Source: CAVVIO01 sp963748095
GTDB taxonomy: Bacteria; Bacteroidota; Bacteroidia; Bacteroidales; UBA10428
Reading direction: 5' to 3'
DNA: 64,000 nt
Assembly: GCA_963748095.1 (NCBI GenBank)
Contig: CAVVIO010000001.1
Span: 189,174-253,173 of the forward strand
Shown: positions 27,014 through 35,840 of the stretch, piece by piece
Position numbering within the stretch: the first letter of the stretch is position 1
Layout: every line of letters starts with the position of its first letter
Made by a program: the position numbers and the translations under genes
The notes under the pieces: model-generated
What the model was told of the DNA's origin: nothing
The model's database searches: none
What the model saw: only the letters and a program-made list of their open reading frames with translations

Positions 27014-27153
27014 GGTCCCATAGCCTGCCTGCTTGTAGCAGACAGGCTCAGCTGTCCCGACATTCAGTCGGGAAGAGCACCTGACTCATAATCAGTTCCG
27101 ATAGATATCGGAACGATAATAATCAGGATTGGTTCAAGCCTAATGGGATCATA
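27014..27153 (+). pseudogene. tRNA-Met-like pseudogene split by three palindromic insertions
   Basis: A degenerate copy of the intact CAU tRNA that follows 18 bases later. Matching pieces in order: GGTCCCATAG (27014-27023), CTCAGCTG (27047-27054), the 22-base anticodon region AGAGCACC...ATCAG (27074-27095), and a T arm/acceptor end (27127-27153, GATTGGTTCAAGCC...). Between them sit three different hairpins: 27024-27046 (CCTGCCTGC/GCAGACAGG), 27055-27073 (TCCCGAC/GTCGGGA) and 27096-27118 (TTCCGATA/TATCGGAA). The third is flanked by 8-bp direct repeats ATAATCAG (27088-27095, 27119-27126). The variable loop is lost, so this cannot be a working tRNA. Confidence 0.85.
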
Positions 27154-27171
27154 GAATATAAAAAAGAAATT

Positions 27172-27245
27172 GGTCCCATAGCTCAGCTGGTTAGAGCACC
27201 TGACTCATAATCAGGGGGTCCTTGGTTCGAGCCCAAGTGGGACCA
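27172..27245 (+). tRNA. tRNA with anticodon CAU (probably elongator Met)
   Basis: A complete cloverleaf: acceptor GGTCCCA/TGGGACC with discriminator A at 27245, D stem GCTC/GAGC, anticodon stem CCTGA/TCAGG with loop CTCATAA (anticodon CAT at 27206-27208), variable loop GGGTC, and T arm CTTGG-TTCGAGC-CCAAG. CCA is not encoded in full (ACA follows). The CAU anticodon with D-loop AGCTGGTTA and this variable loop resembles elongator tRNA-Met more than the lysidine-type tRNA-Ile2, but sequence alone does not settle this. Confidence 0.95.
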
Positions 27246-27352
27246 CATAAAATCAGAGTGAGAGTAAAAGCAAGTTAAGAGCGAATACTCCTCTCTGATT
27301 TTCTGTTTATTCACAAGCTCCTCACAGTTTAAAAAATTTAAACTTTCTTCCA

Positions 27353-28444
27353 TTACCCCATCAACCTCGCCGGTTTCCACGGCACTTGTAAATTTTCCAG
27401 TTTTTCGCCCAGCATTTCAATGGAACTTTCATTTATTTCACCCAGTCCCATTTTGTAACCCATGGCAAGGTGTTTCACCTTATCCGTATCGTGACTCATA
27501 ATGCGGGCTGCAGTGGCATCGGCCGCCATAATATCCCTGCTGGCGATGATCGCCCAGGAACCCAGACGTTTTTTCATATCCACTGTAGTAGCACCATAAT
27601 CCGTGGTTGGTCCGTTACCCTCAAGCCCGATGGAAAAATCAACAATGGAAAGATCGGGTTTAATCCCTTTTACTATATCAAGATAGACCTGTGCAATGTT
27701 ATGCGGATTGCTGTGATCGAAGGTACCGCGGTTCCAGTATGTGTTGTCAATCAACTGGGCATAACGTGAAAGGGGAGTAATGCCTATAAAGTTTTTTGCC
27801 GCCAGTGTGAGTTGTGCCCAGGAATGTGTTTTAGCAACCGGAATAGAAATCACCTTGTCGGCATTGGCAACCAGTCCGGAAACAGAGATTTTTCCAAGTG
27901 GTGTTTCTGAAGGGAGCTCCACCCATTCCCGGGTAGCTGTTTCAAGGCATGCCAGTGTAACTTTTCCGTCATACTGGGATTCAAGGCGTTTTGCTTCCTT
28001 TATCAGGTTTGTGCTTCCATCCAGCGTTATGGCATACTGCCAGTCGAATTGGGGAAGGTGGGAACCTTCGCCGATAATTACTTCCGAAGCGCCTGCTTTC
28101 AGACATTCTTCTGCCACCGCAATGATGATCTCAGGCTTTGTACACTCCCCTTTATGAAAACAATTATTGGTATTTGCCCAGGGGATGGTAACAAAATTTG
28201 GTTTAATGAAAACTGTTTCCCCTTTGTTTACGATTGTTTTCATCCCACCGAGTGCATCCAGTACATCCCGGGTTATCGAATATAAATTATCACCCCGGAT
28301 GGCAGCTACCTGAGCATTTATCTGATGAGATGTATTCCCAGCCGGTTTTGCATCATTGCAGTTGACAAGAATCCAGGGAGATCCCATTACTACAGCTGTA
28401 CCGATACTTTTTTTCAGAAATTCACGTCGTTTTATAATTGTCAT
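27353..28444 (-). CDS. DUF362 family protein, exported by a twin-arginine-like signal
   Basis: 363 residues. The N-terminus IIKRREFLKKSIGTAVVMGS is a Tat-type signal (RREFLKK) followed by a weak hydrophobic stretch. The rest is a DUF362 domain: KPNFVTI, CTKPEIIIAVAEECLKAGASEVIIGEGSH, KTHSWAQLTLAAKNFIGITP, and VDFSIGLEGNGPTTDYG. DUF362 proteins are often iron-sulfur associated and of unknown reaction. This one lacks a ferredoxin tail. It lies 72 bases downstream of the cupin gene on the same strand and may be co-transcribed with it. Confidence 0.88.
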   Translation of the reverse strand: MTIIKRREFLKKSIGTAVVMGSPWILVNCNDAKPAGNTSHQINAQVAAIRGDNLYSITRDVLDALGGMKTIVNKGETVFIKPNFVTIPWANTNNCFHKGECTKPEIIIAVAEECLKAGASEVIIGEGSHLPQFDWQYAITLDGSTNLIKEAKRLESQYDGKVTLACLETATREWVELPSETPLGKISVSGLVANADKVISIPVAKTHSWAQLTLAAKNFIGITPLSRYAQLIDNTYWNRGTFDHSNPHNIAQVYLDIVKGIKPDLSIVDFSIGLEGNGPTTDYGATTVDMKKRLGSWAIIASRDIMAADATAARIMSHDTDKVKHLAMGYKMGLGEINESSIEMLGEKLENLQVPWKPARLMG

Positions 28445-28516
28445 TGCATATTGATTTCAGATAAACAAGATACAATGTATTATAGCCGAAGTCAAGAAAA
28501 GGGAGATTTTAAAAAG

Positions 28517-28969
28517 TTATTTATTGTACTTCTTAATTACCAGGTATTTTAATTCCGTATCTCCCACATTCCGGATGCCATGGGTAACATTCGAAGGACA
28601 GTAAAAACTGGTGTAGGGTCCGGCCACCTTTGTTTTTCCATCGAGATAAAATTCGGCGGTTCCTTCCAGCACAAAAAAGAATTCATCTTCTGCGTGCTTG
28701 TGAGGTGGATGGGTAGCCGAATGCGGAGCAACGACGCTCATCTTAAGAGTACGGCCATCGAGAAAATCTTTATCGGCAAACCAGAATTGGTAGCCGGCCG
28801 TGGTTTTTATAGTTTTATCCATCGAAAATTCGGACACGCAGTTATCAATCGTGAATGTTTTTGATTGTGATGTGGAATCCTTCATTTCCTGGGCCTTTGC
28901 AGAAATACTGAAAATCAGGAATGCCAGTATCATCATCCCGCTAAAAGTTAGATTATGCTTGGTTTTCAT
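28517..28969 (-). CDS. Secreted cupin-domain protein
   Basis: 150 residues with a signal peptide (hydrophobic run MMILAFLIFSISAKA). The cupin metal site is clear: HPPHKHAEDEFFFVLEGTAEFYLDG gives the His-x-His and Glu ligands, and the second motif is YCPSNVTHGIRNVG. A metal-binding periplasmic cupin of unknown substrate. It precedes the DUF362 gene on the same strand. Confidence 0.88.
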   Translation of the reverse strand: MKTKHNLTFSGMMILAFLIFSISAKAQEMKDSTSQSKTFTIDNCVSEFSMDKTIKTTAGYQFWFADKDFLDGRTLKMSVVAPHSATHPPHKHAEDEFFFVLEGTAEFYLDGKTKVAGPYTSFYCPSNVTHGIRNVGDTELKYLVIKKYNK

Positions 28970-29275
28970 AGTTTTAGGTTTTTGTAGTAAACTTATAAAA
29001 AGATTTGATTATATGAAATAGTAGGGAATATTTATCCATCATATACATTAAATAATCCCTTTAAATATTAAGAAGCGCAACTAATTTTAAAACTTGCTGT
29101 ACCTTACAACGGTTTTTTCGGACACAAACAGCTAAAATTCACAATATCATTTTCTTATTTAAAATGAAAGCAATACTTTTAATGATCATTTTTACAAAAT
29201 ATTTCGTCATAATAAATATTTAATTTAAAACTGAAAACAAATACTTAAATAATAATCAATTAAACCCAGTTAATC
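28970..29275. other. 306-bp divergent intergenic region
   Basis: It separates the cupin gene (minus) from the DUF6263 gene (plus) and must hold both promoters. It is AT-rich. I found no exact TAnnTTTG box with a spaced TTG, no repeat and no RNA gene. Confidence 0.4.
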
Positions 29276-30202
29276 ATGAAAACATTTTTTTCTTTTCTAT
29301 TATTGTCGGCCATGTTCTGTTCGTTATCTGCACAAAAACCGGTCGATTTAAAGTTTAATCTTGAGTTAAACAAAACCTACAGGGCAAAGCAGAACATTAC
29401 ACAGGATACCAAACAAACAGTGCAGGGTAATGAACAATCTGTTCAGACAATAAATACACTTGTTATGTCTTTAAAACCATTAAAGATCGAAGATCATGAT
29501 ATGGTTGCTGAAGTCCGTTTCGATACGATTATTACAAAAATAAGCATGCCGCAGATGGAAATTAACTCTTCCCGCGAAGGGGATCTGAATTCTTCCGATC
29601 CGGGAAAAATGCTCGAATGTATCCTGCACAGACTTAGTAACAGTACTTTTCTGGTTAGAATGACAGATGCAGGAAAAGTTACCGGCATCATGAATATTGA
29701 TCAGGTAGCCACCAGTGTTTTACAGGGTCTTGATTCTATACAGGGACAGATGGCTGCTTTTGTGAAAACACGGTCAGAAATGATGATTGGCGAAAAAGCA
29801 GTTAAAACCATGATAGAAGGTTTTACGGCTTATTTGCCGGATAAAGAAATTAAGGCAGGTGACAAATGGGATTCCAACCTGAATATTTCAGCAGGAGGAA
29901 TGGATATGACAATGAATACAACTTACAAATTAGACAATTTAAGTAAAAATGAAGCAGCAATATCGGGAGATGTAATTATAGATTCTTCCGGTTCGGAGCC
30001 AATGGAAATGAATGGCGCCAAAATCACTCCAGACATCAGGGGTATTGGGAAAACACAGATCACGGTAGATCCTAAGACCGGCTGGATTATTAAAGGAAGT
30101 ATTAAACAGCAGTTAAAAGGAGAAATGAATGTAAGCGCTCCCGGAACTTCCATGCAAATTCCTGTTGAGATCAATTCCGAAGGTGAAATTGTTGCCTTGT
30201 AA
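29276..30202 (+). CDS. DUF6263 family exported protein
   Basis: 308 residues with a signal peptide (MKTFFSFLLLSAMFCSLSAQ). The mature part matches the pattern of DUF6263 proteins: KFNLELNKTYRAKQNITQD, a long beta-rich body, LPDKEIKAGDKWDSN and a C-terminal DPKTGWIIKGSIKQQLKGEM. Function is unknown; the layout suggests a periplasmic or surface beta protein. A hairpin follows and then a TonB-receptor-like gene 87 bases downstream on the same strand. Confidence 0.8.
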   Translation: MKTFFSFLLLSAMFCSLSAQKPVDLKFNLELNKTYRAKQNITQDTKQTVQGNEQSVQTINTLVMSLKPLKIEDHDMVAEVRFDTIITKISMPQMEINSSREGDLNSSDPGKMLECILHRLSNSTFLVRMTDAGKVTGIMNIDQVATSVLQGLDSIQGQMAAFVKTRSEMMIGEKAVKTMIEGFTAYLPDKEIKAGDKWDSNLNISAGGMDMTMNTTYKLDNLSKNEAAISGDVIIDSSGSEPMEMNGAKITPDIRGIGKTQITVDPKTGWIIKGSIKQQLKGEMNVSAPGTSMQIPVEINSEGEIVAL

Positions 30203-30233
30203 TATAAGGAAATCTAAAAAAGGCTAAAATTTC

Positions 30234-30270
30234 CGGGTTGGGAGGATCTTTAATAAAGGCTTCCAACCCG
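30234..30270 (+). terminator. Hairpin between DUF6263 and barrel genes
   Basis: An 11-bp stem with one G-T pair: CGGGTTGGGAG (30234-30244) with CTTCCAACCCG (30260-30270), and a 15-base loop. No T run follows on the plus strand, so it may be a partial terminator or mRNA-stabilising structure rather than a full stop. Confidence 0.55.
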
Positions 30271-30289
30271 ATGTAAAAAATTCAAAAAC

Positions 30290-32671
30290 ATGAAAAGAAT
30301 ATTCATTTTCATGCTGGTGATATTCCCTTTTCTGAATGTGAATTCACAAACCATTAAGGGGTACATATTCTCCGGCGAAAATAAAAAACCAGTCGAGTTT
30401 GCAAATGTGCTGATACTTAACCTGCCTGATTCTTCTCTTGTAAGAGGAGTGGTTTCTTATACGGACGGACAGTATACAGCAGAGAAGATCAAACCGGGAA
30501 AGTACTATATAAAATCCACTTGCATCGGATTTCAGAACAACGGCACTTTAGTGACGGTAACCGACAACCCCGGGGTAATAAAAGCGGATACAATTTTTTT
30601 AACTGAAAAGACAAATAAGATAGATGAGGTCAGGGTAACCGGAGATATGATAAGAGGTAAAGAACTGGTGGATCGTACAGTGTACGACATTCCTCCGGAG
30701 ATCGAAAAGACCTCCACTAACGGGTACGATGTATTGAAAAAGATTCCTTCGGTACAGGTCGATTTTAACAACAATGTAACATTGGACGGAGGTAGCAATT
30801 TCATCATTCAGGTTGACGGTAAGCAACGCGATAAAGAGTTTCTGGCAAGAATTCTTCCATCGGATATTAAATCAATCGAGATCATTCATAATCCTTCCGG
30901 GAAATACGACGGCACCATTGATGGAGTAATAAACGTAACCCTGAAACAGGAGGCCCGTAACGGGATTAACGGAAATTTCGGATTTCAGGCCAAGCCGATT
31001 GGTGAGCCTACCGTGGCAGGATCGGGAAGCATCGATTACGGATTAAAGAAAATAACCTTTTATGTTTCCGGTTATTCATTTTTGCAGCGGCTTAAAAGTA
31101 ATACTACCGATTATTACCGGTTAACATTACCTGTGTCTAATACCGACTCTACTACCAATCTTACCGGTGAAGGTAAATTCAACATTACCGCGAGCTCCAT
31201 CAACACCGGTTTCGATTATTACATCAACGACAAAAACAGTGTTAGTTTGAATTACAGTTACAAACCGGTCGCCCAGGTAAATGATGTAAACAATGTGGGA
31301 AGTGTGCTGGTGAATAATGTCATTACCAATTACCAGGAAAATTACAGCGGAACAAATACTCATAGCGGGGAATCCAATTTTTCCTTTTTTTATCGAAAAA
31401 AATTCAAGAAACCAATCCAGGAGCTGACGGTGGAAACCAACTATTATTTTTTCAATTCAAAGAATGACAACAATTTTACTAACGACCTGTATGAAAACGA
31501 TCAACTGACAAAGTTGTATTCCAATTTGCGATGGGAAAAAACGGACAACAACCGCGATTATTTCAGCAATAAGATCGATTATACCCAGCCAATAGGGGTT
31601 TCCATGCGTCTGGAAGCTGGCTACCAGATCTATTACCAGCAAATCGATTACAATTACAGAAGTAGTAATGATCAGTTCAGCAACATTTATAATTATTCCG
31701 AATTCAGAAATGCGGTCTATGCCAGTTTGGTTTATAATTACAAGGATTTCGGCTTCCAGGGAACGGTACGTATGGAAGGCAGTAATATAAAAATCAATAA
31801 AACGATCCCTTCTAATTACCTCACGGTTTTGCCATCCACAAATATCCAGTATAAAATTAACACAAAGCAAAATGTGAAATTTACCTATAACCGCAGGATC
31901 AATAGGCCGGGTATTTATAACCTGAATCCTTTTGAGAAATTAAATAACAACCTTTCCATTTCTTCCGGGAATCCTAACCTGAAACCGGAGTACAAGGATA
32001 AGCTGCAATTGACCTATACTGTACGGTTTAAAAAGAATTTTATTTCTCCTTATATTTATTATGAGTTTTTCTCGAACAAAATCGGTAATAAATACGCGCT
32101 GAAGGAATCTCCGCTCACCAACAAGCTGGCAATGTTCAATTCTCCCGCGAATATCCTCACCGGAAATGAAAAAGGTATTGGGTTGAATGCCATGATGTGG
32201 TTTGTAAATATTAACGGCACCTTTTACTCGGGACATTATAATAGTTACTCCGACTCACTTTCTACTGTCGATGCACGGAATTACCAATCGTACAGGATAA
32301 CCAGTTATGCGTATGCTCCCCTCCTTAAAAAGAAGCTCAATGTTTTTGCTTTTGTAAGCTACAATGGGGTAACTATAAATGCCCAAAGCAAAACATACAA
32401 TGCATTTTTGTATGGTCTGGGAGCCAGTAGTACCCTTAAGAACCACACATTTGGTTTCTTTTACCTGCTCCCGTTTTCAAAAGATATCGTATTCAGCAAG
32501 ACCATCACGGAAACGCCTTTTTTGTATTCGAAAAACACATTTGCTTTCGATGCTTCCTGGTTTGTTCAGGTGATGTATTCGTATAAATTCAACAAGGGCC
32601 GCACAGTTAAAAAAACGAGTCGTAAAGCGGATGTGGAAAGCGACACGAAAGAAGGGGGATTAGGGAGATAA
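30290..32671 (+). CDS. TonB-receptor-like outer membrane beta-barrel protein
   Basis: 793 residues. Signal peptide (about 1-20), then a carboxypeptidase-regulatory-like domain (IKGYIFSGENKKPVEFANVLIL to about residue 105), a plug-like part (KIDEVRVTGDMIRGKELVDRTVYDIPPE... DVLKKIPSVQVD, and SIEIIHNPSGKYDGTIDGVINV), and a barrel of alternating aromatic strands (RRINRPGIYNLNPFEKLNNNLSISSGNPNLKPEY is a typical segment). This is the OMP_b-brl_3 type, shorter than SusC. No SusD partner is adjacent. The substrate is unknown. It ends convergently with the GH51-like gene across a shared hairpin. Confidence 0.9.
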   Translation: MKRIFIFMLVIFPFLNVNSQTIKGYIFSGENKKPVEFANVLILNLPDSSLVRGVVSYTDGQYTAEKIKPGKYYIKSTCIGFQNNGTLVTVTDNPGVIKADTIFLTEKTNKIDEVRVTGDMIRGKELVDRTVYDIPPEIEKTSTNGYDVLKKIPSVQVDFNNNVTLDGGSNFIIQVDGKQRDKEFLARILPSDIKSIEIIHNPSGKYDGTIDGVINVTLKQEARNGINGNFGFQAKPIGEPTVAGSGSIDYGLKKITFYVSGYSFLQRLKSNTTDYYRLTLPVSNTDSTTNLTGEGKFNITASSINTGFDYYINDKNSVSLNYSYKPVAQVNDVNNVGSVLVNNVITNYQENYSGTNTHSGESNFSFFYRKKFKKPIQELTVETNYYFFNSKNDNNFTNDLYENDQLTKLYSNLRWEKTDNNRDYFSNKIDYTQPIGVSMRLEAGYQIYYQQIDYNYRSSNDQFSNIYNYSEFRNAVYASLVYNYKDFGFQGTVRMEGSNIKINKTIPSNYLTVLPSTNIQYKINTKQNVKFTYNRRINRPGIYNLNPFEKLNNNLSISSGNPNLKPEYKDKLQLTYTVRFKKNFISPYIYYEFFSNKIGNKYALKESPLTNKLAMFNSPANILTGNEKGIGLNAMMWFVNINGTFYSGHYNSYSDSLSTVDARNYQSYRITSYAYAPLLKKKLNVFAFVSYNGVTINAQSKTYNAFLYGLGASSTLKNHTFGFFYLLPFSKDIVFSKTITETPFLYSKNTFAFDASWFVQVMYSYKFNKGRTVKKTSRKADVESDTKEGGLGR

Positions 32672-32699
32672 GCAGAGACGTTTAGCAATGCGTCTCTGC
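32672..32699. terminator. Bidirectional terminator palindrome
   Basis: GCAGAGACG (32672-32680) and CGTCTCTGC (32691-32699) form a perfect 9-bp stem around a 10-base loop, starting at the base after the plus-strand stop codon and ending 7 bases before the minus-strand gene's stop. It fits a shared terminator of two convergent genes. Palindromes of the AGAGACG...CGTCTCT kind also occur as dispersed repeats in many genomes. Confidence 0.7.
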
Positions 32700-32706
32700 A
32701 TAAAAC

Positions 32707-35613
32707 CTATCTCGCTATTGTGAATTTCTTTATTATAGAATTTGATCTGAGTATATAAATTCCCGGTTCACCAATTTGGCCAACGGGTATAGTAAAATCG
32801 GAGGCAGCCTGGGGGCTCCTGTAAACAACAGATCCCAACACATTGTATATAGTAATCTTTGAACTGCCCCTGGTTAGGCGGATGTTAACAAAAGTAGTTG
32901 CCGGGTTGGGCAATATGGTGCAAGCCTCATCAGCCTGTACTTGCTGTATTCCTGACGGGGTCGAAACAGTCAGATCCTGTGAAACCTCAGGAGCAGGATT
33001 GTAAATTGTGTCTCCTTCCTGTTGAGCGGTGATGGTAGTAGTACCATCTCCTTTAATATGTATCATATTATCCATGATTGAAGCAACAGTTGTATCTGAA
33101 CTGATATAGGTACACATTAAACCTGAGCTGGCTGTTGCTCCCGGAGAAAAATCCGGATCTCCTACCGTTTGAGCGGGCAGGGCTGGAAATGTAATGGTCT
33201 GGTCGGCTTTTACAACATACAGAGTCTGGTTAACTGTATCGGCGGCATTATAAAGACTATTACCTGTTTGCGAAGCAGTAATAACAGTAGTGCCAACTCC
33301 TGTAATATGAATTGTATTATTAATAATTGTAGCAACAGCAGTATTTGAACTGGTAAAGGAGCAGGATAATCCCGAACTGGCTTCGGCGCCCGGAGAAAAA
33401 TCCGGGTCGATGGCTGTTTTATCGGTAATAGAAGGGAAAGAAATAGTCTGATCACCCTTGATTATGGTAAGGGGTATGCTAACCGATTCGGCAGCGTTGT
33501 AATTTACATTTCCGGGTTGCATGGCAATAATGGTAGCAGTACCGATTCCGACCGGCTTAACCAATCCGTTGGTAGTTATGGTTGCAACCAGGGTATTTGT
33601 GCTTCCCAACTGAACCGGAAGTCCCGAACTTGCAGTGGCAACAATAGCAAAAGGGTCAGGACTATACTTAACATCGTCTATGGAATCCATGGTAATTACC
33701 TGATCGGTTTTAGCTACAGTAAAGGAATTTGTATCAGGTACTGCCGGATTATAGGTCGTATCGCCATCCTGGTAGGCAATAATACCACAGGTACCGGCCC
33801 CGATAATCTGTACTGTATCGCCATACACTTTTGCCACACCCGGATTCATGGTTGCAAACCTCACCGGTAAACCGGAAGTTGCGGTGGCTGAAATGACAAA
33901 AGAAGTATCAGTCAGCGTTTTATCCGGTATCGGATCGAACTGGATGGTCTGATCCAGCAGACTTGTGTCCTGATCTACCAGAAGATAAAGGGTTGAATAT
34001 TTTGGAAGGTTCAGTTTAATATCTCCCTGTATGCTGTCTCCGTAAGGTTTAAGTGTGGCATAATCTGAAGGTCCGCCTCCGGCATATGTGGTCGTTTTAC
34101 CGTTTACATAAACTTTCCGTGAGAAATCTCCATTATCAGTACCACCGGTAAGCAGGTAGTAATAATAATGATTTCCTGCTTTGAAATTATTCATATTTAC
34201 CGATATCACCTGGGCTGTAGATCCTTTGTTCACTAATACCACACCGCTCTGGCCTGATGAAAATCTTGATGCAAAACTAACAATGTCTGAACTTCCTGAA
34301 ACCGAAGAGTAAACCATTCTGTCTCCAAAGAATTTCTGAAAATAATACATGTAAAAGAACGGTGCCCTGGGCGAATACTTGGGAACATCGGTTTCTTCAT
34401 CGGCAAACAATCCATGGCTATTACCATCACTATAACCATTTAAAAAATCCCAGCGGGAACCCTGACCATAACCTTCCTTGATGAGTTCGCCCAACACCAG
34501 AGCGGCATGTATTCCGTTGATATAGGAAACAGCCTGGCCACTGCCGGTAGCAAAAATATTCCATTCGGTGAGAGCCAGCGGTATCGGAGCATGATTAATG
34601 GCGCTTTTCAGCCCGTCATCAACATATTGCCGGATATCAGCAGATGCTGTATAAGAATTAAGGATGGTGGAAATATTGGAATTTTGATTATATGGTGTGT
34701 GATAACTGTGCACAATGATATAATCCGCCATGTTACCGACTTCTTTCATCATTCCGGCATTCCAGTTATGTTCCACGGCATCGTAAGTGACATTCTGATC
34801 CATAGCCACCACACCTATTTTAATATCATTACCGACTTCTTTGGCAGCTTTCCGCATTTCTTCGATAAAAACACGGCAATGTTTTCCGTACAATTCACCA
34901 GAGATGGTGGCGGGCTGACCATCTTTATTATAAGACTGATCAATGGAATAACCGGCTTCCCAGCTTCCGAAATTTTCATTACCGATCTCCCAGTAACGTG
35001 TCCGGCCATTATCGTATCGTACCCAGTCAGCAGCATATTTAGCCGCGGTCAGAACAGGATCTTCACCGGTACCGTAACGGGCATAGGCATAATTTACTGA
35101 GATCATACCTGTTGAATGCGTTTTCTGTAACAAGGAATAAAAGGAATTGACAGACATGGTCCAGCTGGATTCATTCGATCCGTAATCCAAATCACCATAA
35201 TTAAAAGTGGGTGGCAGATCCTTTGGACAGGTTGATTTGCTTGTCGCCTTCCAGAAATATTCCTGGGACAGATTACCTCCCGGCCAGCGGATGATATTCG
35301 GAGCCAAAGCTGTAATTTCCGTAACCAACTGAGCACTTTGTTCAATTTTGCCACCCCATGCCGCAGCATTGTGACCATACACATATTTACTCACTTTACT
35401 GAGTACTGAATCCGCATTTACTGTTACCATAACAGTTGCCGGATCGCTAACCGGAGTAATGGTGTCATAAGCCGACACCTGGATGTTTTTGGGAACCCAG
35501 TCGTCATTAAAGAATTCGGGTAATCCATTTTGAGCGTATAGAGAAGAGTAAAAAAAGGTTAGAAGGAAAAAGGAATAAAAAACAATTTTTGTTTTAAGTA
35601 AAAATGTTTTCAT
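32707..35613 (-). CDS. GH51-like glycosidase (alpha-L-arabinofuranosidase type), T9SS-secreted
   Basis: 968 residues from the ATG at 35613; the open frame continues 33 codons upstream, but MKTFLLKTKIVFYSFFLLTF is the signal peptide. Residues about 40-540 are a clan GH-A catalytic module resembling alpha-L-arabinofuranosidases: RWPGGNLSQEYFW, acid/base E213 in WEIGNENFG, and nucleophile E350 in LTEWNIF. Then come four Ig/BIG-like repeats of about 80 residues (each with ATASSGLPV or EASSGLSC and ITAxQxGxxxYN) and a C-terminal T9SS type A sorting domain (ILPNPATTFVNIRL... GIYILRS). The enzyme should be delivered to the cell surface to release arabinose or a related sugar. A GH43-like gene lies upstream on the same strand, probably a co-regulated partner. 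Exact family (GH51 or a relative) is uncertain. Confidence 0.85.
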   Translation of the reverse strand: MKTFLLKTKIVFYSFFLLTFFYSSLYAQNGLPEFFNDDWVPKNIQVSAYDTITPVSDPATVMVTVNADSVLSKVSKYVYGHNAAAWGGKIEQSAQLVTEITALAPNIIRWPGGNLSQEYFWKATSKSTCPKDLPPTFNYGDLDYGSNESSWTMSVNSFYSLLQKTHSTGMISVNYAYARYGTGEDPVLTAAKYAADWVRYDNGRTRYWEIGNENFGSWEAGYSIDQSYNKDGQPATISGELYGKHCRVFIEEMRKAAKEVGNDIKIGVVAMDQNVTYDAVEHNWNAGMMKEVGNMADYIIVHSYHTPYNQNSNISTILNSYTASADIRQYVDDGLKSAINHAPIPLALTEWNIFATGSGQAVSYINGIHAALVLGELIKEGYGQGSRWDFLNGYSDGNSHGLFADEETDVPKYSPRAPFFYMYYFQKFFGDRMVYSSVSGSSDIVSFASRFSSGQSGVVLVNKGSTAQVISVNMNNFKAGNHYYYYLLTGGTDNGDFSRKVYVNGKTTTYAGGGPSDYATLKPYGDSIQGDIKLNLPKYSTLYLLVDQDTSLLDQTIQFDPIPDKTLTDTSFVISATATSGLPVRFATMNPGVAKVYGDTVQIIGAGTCGIIAYQDGDTTYNPAVPDTNSFTVAKTDQVITMDSIDDVKYSPDPFAIVATASSGLPVQLGSTNTLVATITTNGLVKPVGIGTATIIAMQPGNVNYNAAESVSIPLTIIKGDQTISFPSITDKTAIDPDFSPGAEASSGLSCSFTSSNTAVATIINNTIHITGVGTTVITASQTGNSLYNAADTVNQTLYVVKADQTITFPALPAQTVGDPDFSPGATASSGLMCTYISSDTTVASIMDNMIHIKGDGTTTITAQQEGDTIYNPAPEVSQDLTVSTPSGIQQVQADEACTILPNPATTFVNIRLTRGSSKITIYNVLGSVVYRSPQAASDFTIPVGQIGEPGIYILRSNSIIKKFTIAR

Positions 35614-35840
35614 AATGAAATAGTTAAGAAAGTTTTGTAGTAATGTAATCGTGATCAAAGATAATAAAAATATCCTGTTAAAGTTACTTCTCGGTTTATA
35701 CGGGAATTCCATAATAGGTCATAATAAGCTTGTTTTAACCGGAAAATGAATCTATTTACAAAAAAGTCAGGAACCGATTAACACCAAATTATTATCAAAA
35801 TACGCCTAAAAAATTCTGAAAGCACAGAGGGTTGGCCAGG

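Noticed and set aside
27183..27380. Minus-strand 65-codon frame ending in SNQGPPDYESGALTS
   Set aside because: It is antisense to the tRNA; this peptide is a familiar artefact of reading tRNA genes backwards.
35614..35712. Longer start for the GH51-like enzyme
   Set aside because: The signal peptide begins at the ATG at 35613; a further 33 residues before it would bury the signal.
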